This document shows, piece by piece, positions 6,565 to 10,391 of a DNA stretch of 12,479 bases. Source of the DNA: Methanobrevibacter sp. (GTDB lineage: Archaea; Methanobacteriota; Methanobacteria; Methanobacteriales; Methanobacteriaceae); the NCBI GenBank assembly GCA_017652345.1, contig JAGCBE010000325.1, positions 1 to 12,479 of the forward strand, in the 5' to 3' direction. How positions within the stretch are numbered: position 1 is the first letter of the stretch; each line of letters starts with the position of its first letter. Under the pieces are notes generated by a model that made no database searches, was not told the DNA's origin, and saw only the letters and a list, made by a program, of their open reading frames with translations. Made by a program: the position numbers and the translations under genes.

Positions 6565-7628
6565 AAATTAAAATATATTTCCTCAATAAGATAGTAGCAT
6601 TCAATAGAGCTAAAAGCAATTAATCTCTTTCGCATAGCCTCTTTTATTTTTTGGAATTTGTATCTTTCGTCTGGAGAAAGCATAACAACTCTATCAACTA
6701 GCTCTTCAAAATCAAAGCAAATAATGTCTCTTCTCTTTGAGACTTTGCTGCCTTCTATGAATTGAGCATAATAGAGAATATCTCCTATATCGTCCCAGAT
6801 AGACGCTCTATAAAGTCCTATATATCTATTAGCTGCCTTAAAGACATAGATTAGCTTGAATGAAGGTGGAAGCTTATCTCTTATGATAATATTTAAGTCA
6901 TTCACATTCTTACCTTCAAAAGCATATTTTGTGTATGCGTTGTCAAATTGATAAAGCGGATTCTCCTCAAGAATCTTCTTCCTCAATTCTGGAGTAATTT
7001 CGTAGCATTGAATAACATAGCTCTTCTTGTCGCTTACAATAGCGCCTCTTGTGAGCTTTGCTGTGCTTACATTGAAAAACATAAAATAAGGATTATAAAG
7101 GCTGTATGGATTTCCCATGAAGTAGCATTTAAGTCCTTCGCTCTCTCTTCTAAATGTATTATAGACTTCCATGAATTTTGTAGCTTCGTCCTTGAGGTAT
7201 TTTTCTCCAAATCTTTGATTACAAATAAATTCATCAAAAATAATGTACTTCAAATTAAGAAGCACTAAAGATTTAATGGCTGTAATATCACAGGAGAGCG
7301 CACATATACGCATAAACCTTTTATTATTAATATAAATGTCAACAAGTCCTTCTTTAAGCGTGGATTGTGCATATTCAAAGACAATTTTATCGTCTGTAAA
7401 CTTATTTATAATTTGTGCTATATCATCAATATAAGCTTTAGTTATGTGAGTGATTTTTCTTCTTATGACAAGAGTAGTATGCTCTCCCTCACAAAAAGAC
7501 TTGTATGCCTTGTCAAGCCATATCGCAGTAGATTTCCCTGCTTCACGCTCACTAATAATAAAATTAAATGGAAGATTATAGCCGTCTATTTTCCTGCAAG
7601 TAAAATGTATATTGTCTCTTTCTTTCAT
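6561..7628 (-). CDS. DNA packaging (encapsidation) ATPase (phi29 gp16-like)
   Basis: 355 aa from the ATG at 7628, close to phi29 gp16 (332 aa). It powers genome packaging through the portal. Walker A is residues 26-34, SEREAGKST, with the catalytic Lys at 32 and the usual first Gly replaced by Ser. Walker B is YIIFDE at 128-133 with D132 and E133. MGNP at 171-174 is a sensor-like motif. The C-terminal half should be the nuclease-fold domain that contacts pRNA in phi29, but I see no intact catalytic set. An in-frame GTG at 7682 would add 18 residues, yet lacks a ribosome site and would start inside the early promoter. The ATG also lacks one; it sits just 6 nt after a TATAAT box, suggesting a leaderless mRNA. 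It is the first gene of the late operon. Confidence 0.9.
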   Translation of the reverse strand: MKERDNIHFTCRKIDGYNLPFNFIISEREAGKSTAIWLDKAYKSFCEGEHTTLVIRRKITHITKAYIDDIAQIINKFTDDKIVFEYAQSTLKEGLVDIYINNKRFMRICALSCDITAIKSLVLLNLKYIIFDEFICNQRFGEKYLKDEATKFMEVYNTFRRESEGLKCYFMGNPYSLYNPYFMFFNVSTAKLTRGAIVSDKKSYVIQCYEITPELRKKILEENPLYQFDNAYTKYAFEGKNVNDLNIIIRDKLPPSFKLIYVFKAANRYIGLYRASIWDDIGDILYYAQFIEGSKVSKRRDIICFDFEELVDRVVMLSPDERYKFQKIKEAMRKRLIAFSSIECYYLIEEIYFNL

Positions 7629-7634
7629 ACCATA

Positions 7635-7662
7635 ATTATATATAATTAAAAAATTTTTACAA
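7635..7662 (-). promoter_or_regulatory. Candidate late promoter, minus strand
   Basis: Minus strand TTGTAA (7662-7657), 16-nt spacer, TATAAT (7640-7635). The -10 box is consensus and the -35 is fair. The start site would fall at about 7629-7627, that is, on the ATG of the ATPase gene, giving a leaderless message. The -35 box is only 6 nt from the -35 box of the divergent early promoter, so the two would interfere or share a regulator. Confidence 0.55.
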
Positions 7663-7668
7663 AATATA

Positions 7669-7696
7669 TTGAAAGTGCGCACTAGTGTGCTATAAT
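7669..7696 (+). promoter_or_regulatory. Early promoter, plus strand
   Basis: TTGAAA (7669-7674), 16-nt spacer, TATAAT (7691-7696). This is a near-consensus vegetative (sigma-A type) promoter, expected to be recognised by host polymerase at once after infection. The start site would be near 7703, followed by AGGAGA (7718-7723) and the first early ATG at 7731. The spacer holds a dyad (7677-7690). Confidence 0.78.
7677..7690. promoter_or_regulatory. Dyad in the early promoter spacer, candidate operator
   Basis: GCGCACTAGTGTGC: an 8-bp perfect centre (CACTAGTG, 7680-7687) extended by two further pairs across one mismatch. It fills the space between -35 and -10 exactly, an ideal position for a repressor. 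A second inverted repeat, TGTGCTAT (7686-7693) with ATAGCACA (7711-7718), frames the -10 box and the start site. The ribbon-helix-helix protein at 8813-9010 is a possible ligand. Confidence 0.5.
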
Positions 7697-7697
7697 G

Positions 7698-7726
7698 ATT
7701 ATGCTAGGAAATAGCACAGGAGACAA
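7698..7726 (-). promoter_or_regulatory. Alternative late promoter, minus strand
   Basis: Minus strand TTGTCT (7726-7721), 17-nt spacer, CATAAT (7703-7698). Five of six bases match consensus at -10. It would give a leader of about 60 nt before the ATPase ATG. It overlaps the early promoter and would face it, which could serve as a switch. Less likely than, or additional to, the site at 7635-7662. Confidence 0.35.
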
Positions 7727-7730
7727 AGAC

Positions 7731-7976
7731 ATGAAAAAAGAATACGAAAGACAACCTATCATTATTAAAATCCATTCAAATTTTATGAATGGTACAAGAT
7801 ACTTCAAGCTTACTCAATTAGACTATTGTGAGCAAAAAGTAGAAATGTGTAATATAAGCGGCGAAGTTATTAGCGATTTCCCTCTTATCTGGAAAGGCTT
7901 AACATTTGACGAATCAAAGCAAAGAATCCTTGATTTAGCTCACGAAGTTAGAGCGGAAGAAGTAGAGATTTACTAG
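7731..7976 (+). CDS. Unknown 81-aa early protein
   Basis: First gene of the early operon. The ATG at 7731 is chosen because AGGAGA (7718-7723) is 7 nt upstream; the frame is open from 7695, but that start would overlap the -10 box and precede the likely transcription start. The protein is soluble, with alternating strand-like segments (IIIKIHS, RYFKLTQLDY, KVEMCNISGEVI) followed by a C-terminal helix (about 59-77, rich in Glu and Arg). I do not recognise it. As the first early gene it could be a host takeover or regulatory protein, or a small DNA-binding protein of the kind that phi29 makes early, but nothing in the sequence settles this. Its stop codon lies inside the first arm of a strong RNA hairpin (7973-7996). 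Confidence 0.75.
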   Translation: MKKEYERQPIIIKIHSNFMNGTRYFKLTQLDYCEQKVEMCNISGEVISDFPLIWKGLTFDESKQRILDLAHEVRAEEVEIY

Positions 7977-7996
7977 GAAGGCGAAAGCCTTCCTAG
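7973..7996 (+). ncRNA. Strong mRNA hairpin with GAAA tetraloop between the first two early genes
   Basis: CTAGGAAGGC, loop GAAA, GCCTTCCTAG: a perfect 10-bp stem closed by a GNRA tetraloop, starting in the stop codon region of the upstream gene. No T-tract follows (AAGGAGACATATAGG does), so it is not a normal terminator. It may protect or punctuate the mRNA, or be an RNA-binding site. The 7-bp GGAAGGC/GCCTTCC core is the same as in the ITR terminator. Confidence 0.7.
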
Positions 7997-8029
7997 AAGG
8001 AGACATATAGGAAAGAAAGGAGACAAGCT

Positions 8030-8251
8030 ATGCAACTCTATGCAAAGATTCATGACAGAGACAGCTTCAAATATGAAAGAGTAGTCCTGTGTGAATTTGA
8101 AAGCGAAGCAGGAGACAAAGTCTTTATTGAAGAAGTGGAGCAACACAAAGAAGAATGCTTCAAAGTGGTTATTGATGAAGGCTATTGCCATACTACTTAT
8201 TACTACCCTGTTAAACGCTACACAATTACAGAATTAGAAATCTACAAATAA
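8030..8251 (+). CDS. Unknown 73-aa early protein
   Basis: The start has AAAGGAGA (8016-8023) 6-7 nt upstream, a very good site, so this is a real gene despite its size. It is acidic and probably beta-rich, with Tyr-rich C-terminal strands (TTYYYPVKRYTI) and paired Cys residues at 21 and 43. No membrane span and no known motif is seen. It shares a Glu- and Tyr-rich character with the preceding early gene, but I cannot claim relationship. Between the two genes, a second site-like sequence, AAGGAGACAT (7997-8006), has no start codon behind it. Confidence 0.72.
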   Translation: MQLYAKIHDRDSFKYERVVLCEFESEAGDKVFIEEVEQHKEECFKVVIDEGYCHTTYYYPVKRYTITELEIYK

Positions 8252-8263
8252 GGAGATTCTAAA

Positions 8264-8280
8264 AGGTTAGCGCTAATCCT
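8264..8280 (+). repeat. Small dyad between early genes (TTAGCGCTAA)
   Basis: TTAGCGCTAA (8267-8276) is a perfect 10-bp palindrome. With a 1-nt bulge the arms extend to AGG...CCT. It lies in the 59-base gap before the next gene. As RNA it makes only a weak stem; as DNA it could be an operator. Its core is shared with the 42-57 ITR palindrome. Confidence 0.4.
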
Positions 8281-8310
8281 CTAAAAGCGCACTTCTAAAG
8301 GAGAAATAGT

Positions 8311-8568
8311 ATGCCTAAATTAACAAGAGATAAATTTGAGAATTGGAGAAGAAATACTTTAGCGGCTATTGAAAGCCTTAATAAGATTCTTGGAAATGAT
8401 TTAACAGGAGAAGGATTCTACAATTTAGAATATAGAGGAAGAAATCATAAATTAGTCCTCACGCATGACGGATTTACTATCGCAAGAGGTATGTACGCTA
8501 TTGAAAGAGCTATTGAGAATCTATTTGACTACTACAATATGAAAGAGAGAAGAAAGAATGAATCTTGA
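8311..8568 (+). CDS. Unknown 85-aa early protein
   Basis: AAAGGAG (8297-8303) lies 7 nt before the ATG. The protein begins with a basic amphipathic helix (about 5-27, KFENWRRNTLAAIESLNKIL), then a short strand-rich middle (about 38-58, YNLEYRGRNHKLVLTHDGF), then a C-terminal helix (about 62-82) ending in KERRKNES. It is a compact helix-strand-helix layout with net positive ends. I do not recognise a family; small phage proteins of this type are often nucleic-acid or host-protein binders. It overlaps the next gene by 11 nt, so the two are probably translationally coupled. Confidence 0.72.
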   Translation: MPKLTRDKFENWRRNTLAAIESLNKILGNDLTGEGFYNLEYRGRNHKLVLTHDGFTIARGMYAIERAIENLFDYYNMKERRKNES

Positions 8569-8758
8569 TAACTTATTATTTGAAAAAGTTTTTATCATTA
8601 AATTTCAATCCGCTAATAGCAGCGGCATAATGGTAGTGAGGACTTCTCACTATGAAAAGAAAATAAATAAATTCAAAAGAGCTTTCAAAGATTGTAATAT
8701 TTATTATATGAGTGAATGTGTACTCACTCCAGAGATAATAAAGGAGCATAATCTATGA
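8558..8758 (+). CDS. Unknown 66-aa early protein
   Basis: It starts 11 nt before the end of the previous gene, with only a weak purine-rich site upstream, so expression likely depends on coupling. The sequence shows an N-terminal hydrophobic strand (FEKVFIIKFQS), a second strand (GIMVVRTSHY), a basic helix (about 33-45) and a last strand-helix part containing two Cys residues (46 and 54). The beta-beta-alpha-beta pattern is like that of many very small phage proteins, but no known motif is seen. Its stop overlaps the start of a 37-codon reading frame (ATGA). Confidence 0.65.
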   Translation: MNLDNLLFEKVFIIKFQSANSSGIMVVRTSHYEKKINKFKRAFKDCNIYYMSECVLTPEIIKEHNL

Positions 8759-8868
8759 AATTGAAAGAATATCTTGAATGGAAAAAGTCATTAGAAAAGA
8801 AGGAGAAGAAAAATGGCAGTACCAAAAGGAAAAGAAAGAATCACAATAACGATTCACAAGGAAAGTAA
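8755..8868 (+). CDS. Possible 37-aa basic peptide, coupled leader of the next gene
   Basis: A short frame starting in an ATGA overlap with the preceding stop. AAGGAG (8741-8746) is 8 nt before its ATG, a better site than the preceding gene has. The product is very Lys-rich and hydrophilic (MKLKEYLEWKKSLEKKEKK at the start). The last 56 nt overlap the beginning of the ribbon-helix-helix gene in another frame, and that gene's own site AAGGAG (8800-8805) lies inside this frame. Translation through here could open or compete with the regulator's start, acting as a leader. It may be made and have no function as a peptide. Confidence 0.5.
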   Translation: MKLKEYLEWKKSLEKKEKKNGSTKRKRKNHNNDSQGK

Positions 8869-9010
8869 AAAGTTAGTGGAGCAATTACTAGCGCTACATA
8901 GTGAGCCACTATCATACAGCAATTTATTTGAAATTGCGCTAATCTTCTATGCTAAAGCTTGCATGGGAGAAATTGACAAGCTAGAAAAACAAGAAAAGGA
9001 GAAAAATTAG
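8813..9010 (+). CDS. Ribbon-helix-helix transcriptional regulator, 65 aa
   Basis: Layout of a CopG/Arc-type DNA-binding protein: a short basic arm, one beta strand at about 9-15 (RITITIH), helix 1 at about 16-29 (ESKKLVEQLLALHS), a turn with Pro and Ser, and helix 2 at about 34-49 (YSNLFEIALIFYAKAC), then a charged tail. Dimers of this fold put the paired strands in the major groove of short palindromes. The start has AAGGAG (8800-8805) 7 nt upstream. Its place in the early operon ahead of the replication genes suggests control of early/late switching, the job of p4 in phi29, though p4 has a different fold. The dyads around the central promoter (7677-7718) are candidate targets; that link is inference. 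Confidence 0.7.
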   Translation: MAVPKGKERITITIHKESKKLVEQLLALHSEPLSYSNLFEIALIFYAKACMGEIDKLEKQEKEKN

Positions 9011-9012
9011 CT

Positions 9013-9333
9013 ATGCAAAAAGTCAAAATTATCGTCCGCAATTATGAAAAGAAAGACGGCGGCAAATTCACAAAATTAACAATCGGCGGCAAGTACATTA
9101 ATGACGTGCTTGCAGAAGAATCTCAACAATATCAAGTGAAATTCACAAGCAAGAGCGCTGTTAAAGAGCCAAATCAAGAAGGCATTTATGAAGTAGCCTT
9201 CAATGACGGCGAAGCATGGATTGACAGCCGTCCAGAAGTCGCAGGAAAATTCATTTATAGAATTACTGCTCAAAGAGTTAAATTTAATAAACCTCTTCCA
9301 AGACTTGAAAAAGACATTAGAGAAGTGAAATAA
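9013..9333 (+). CDS. Probable single-stranded DNA-binding protein (p5-like)
   Basis: A 106-aa, mainly beta-strand protein with regular strands (VKIIVRNYE, KFTKLTIGGKYI, YQVKFTSKS, GIYEVAF, KFIYRITAQRV), aromatic and basic residues spread along them, and a charged C-terminal tail, which suits an OB-like ssDNA-binding domain. The early operon position, two coding genes before the polymerase and one before the probable terminal protein, is like gene 5 (SSB) in phi29. It would coat the displaced strand during strand-displacement replication. No motif proves the function; another small beta-rich protein is possible. AAAGGAG (8995-9001) lies 11 nt before the start, within the end of the regulator gene. 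Confidence 0.5.
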   Translation: MQKVKIIVRNYEKKDGGKFTKLTIGGKYINDVLAEESQQYQVKFTSKSAVKEPNQEGIYEVAFNDGEAWIDSRPEVAGKFIYRITAQRVKFNKPLPRLEKDIREVK

Positions 9334-9343
9334 TTAAATTAAC

Positions 9344-9452
9344 GGACGCTATATTTAATAATAGTAGAAAGCGTAATCTAGAGAGGAAGCTAGACATTGG
9401 ATTGTCCCTCTGCGCTGTTATGTAGCGATAACACTATTAACTTATAGCGTCC
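9344..9452 (+). ncRNA. Candidate packaging RNA (pRNA) of phi29 architecture, about 109 nt
   Basis: Seen by hand pairing. Closing helix: GGACGCTATA (9344-9353) with TATAGCGTCC (9443-9452), 10 perfect pairs. It continues, after a small internal loop, as TTA (9355-9357) and ATAG (9361-9364) with CTATTAA (9434-9440), leaving a 3-nt 5' bulge (9358-9360). The junction holds hairpin 1: AGCG/CGCT (9370-9373, 9413-9416), AGAGG/CCTCT (9382-9386, 9407-9411), a 5' bulge AAGCTA (9387-9392), then GACA/TGTC around loop TTGGAT (9397-9402). Hairpin 2: GTTAT/ATAAC (9417-9421, 9428-9432) with loop GTAGCG. Bulge GCUA (9389-9392) can pair with loop UAGC (9423-9426). phi29 pRNA, which forms a ring between portal and ATPase, has the same A-helix with CCA bulge (18-20), CE bulge (45-48) and D loop (82-85); here the equivalents fall at 15-17, 46-49 and 80-83. 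Confidence 0.78.
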
Positions 9453-9459
9453 CTTTTCT
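9441..9459 (+). terminator. Possible leaky terminator at the 3' end of the candidate pRNA
   Basis: The 3' arm of the closing helix (9443-9452) is followed immediately by CTTTTCT (9453-9459). A stable helix plus a short U-rich run could end part of the transcripts here and define the RNA's 3' end, while read-through continues into the replication genes. The stem closes over 89 nt, which is long for a terminator, so processing is an alternative. Confidence 0.35.
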
Positions 9460-9478
9460 AACAAAAAGGAGACAAAAT

Positions 9479-9739
9479 ATGAAAACATTTCAACAAAATC
9501 TTGAAAGCCTAAATTCAAAGAAATTAAGCGCTTATCTTGGTTGTAATTTAAGAATTTATAAAGAAGAATTACTTTCTTTATTAGCAATTAAAGGAATTGA
9601 AGTAAAGAGAAATATGAGCTATAGCGAAATAGTTTATGTTTATAGAGATTGCGTGCTAGATATTATCTTTTCTAGAATTGAATACCCTAGAAAAGACTTT
9701 GACTTTATTAACGGCGAAAAATACTTTATAGGAGCTTAA
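9479..9739 (+). CDS. Unknown 86-aa protein between the candidate pRNA and the terminal protein gene
   Basis: The start has AAAAAGGAGA (9463-9472) 6-7 nt upstream, an excellent site. The protein is largely helical, with segments at about 3-18, 25-39 (RIYKEELLSLLAIKG) and 47-62 (YSEIVYVYRDCVLDIIF), and a short polar C-terminus. Two Cys residues are present (22 and 58). Nothing identifies a family. Position next to the terminal protein and polymerase genes suggests a replication accessory role, but that is only context. Confidence 0.7.
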   Translation: MKTFQQNLESLNSKKLSAYLGCNLRIYKEELLSLLAIKGIEVKRNMSYSEIVYVYRDCVLDIIFSRIEYPRKDFDFINGEKYFIGA

Positions 9740-9741
9740 TT

Positions 9742-10389
9742 ATGAATGTAGCACAAATGATAAAAGAGCTTGAAAAAATGGGCTTCAAAGTGGACGCAAG
9801 AAGAAGGACAGACGGCGGCTGGATTATTATGAAAATCAATGGAATGTCCTTTTCTGGAGCAAGTGGCAATCAATACGCTAGAGAAGTGTTAGGAGTACAG
9901 CTTTCTCAAGCACGAATAGAGCAAGTACATTTTAACGTCAATAAATATATTAAAGGCTCTAAAAAGCCTAAAGACAAAATTGATGAAGAAATGGAAGCAG
10001 AATTAAAAAGAGTACAGCGCTTATGGAGAAAAAACAAAGTAGGCGCTAGAATCACTAAAAGAAAACTCCGCTGGCACTTAAAAGAAGGCGGAAGAAAAGA
10101 AGCATGGGACTACCTCAAGAAAATGTCTAGATATGGACAAGGCTACGCTTATGAAGAGAATGTCCTTTATTTAGCTAAATACATAGAGGACGTGGCGCAA
10201 GGCTGTCCTGCTAATTATAAAGATAAAGTCTTACAAGTCGCGGCGGCTGTCCGCTCAAAGCTTGAGACTTTCAAAGAATCATGGATTCACGATATATATT
10301 CCTATTGGTATGAAGTAATAGGAAGCAATTATTATGAGCCTGTAATTGAAAGAGCAATTAACTCAACTTATAACACTATGAAAATGTAA
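9742..10389 (+). CDS. Probable terminal protein (genome-linked primer of replication)
   Basis: A 215-aa basic protein placed directly before the protein-primed DNA polymerase, the position of the terminal protein gene in phi29 (266 aa) and in Cp-1. It would give the hydroxyl group for the first nucleotide and stay on the 5' ends. The N-terminal part (about 1-50) has a helix then a GGWIIMKINGMSF strand pair and SGNQYAR. The middle (about 78-125) is a long, Lys/Arg-rich helical region suited to DNA binding. The C-terminal part is helical with many aromatic residues (WIHDIYSYWYEV). The priming residue cannot be fixed by eye; S208, T209, Y210 and T212 near the end are among the candidates. GGAG (9731-9734) is 7 nt before the start. 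The stop is 2 nt before the polymerase start. The call rests on context, size and charge. Confidence 0.62.
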   Translation: MNVAQMIKELEKMGFKVDARRRTDGGWIIMKINGMSFSGASGNQYAREVLGVQLSQARIEQVHFNVNKYIKGSKKPKDKIDEEMEAELKRVQRLWRKNKVGARITKRKLRWHLKEGGRKEAWDYLKKMSRYGQGYAYEENVLYLAKYIEDVAQGCPANYKDKVLQVAAAVRSKLETFKESWIHDIYSYWYEVIGSNYYEPVIERAINSTYNTMKM

Positions 10390-10391
10390 TT

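Noticed and set aside
9390..9587. Minus-strand 65-codon frame covering part of the candidate RNA
   Set aside because: No ribosome site and no promoter; it overlaps the strong start of the next early gene. The structure in this region is better explained as RNA.
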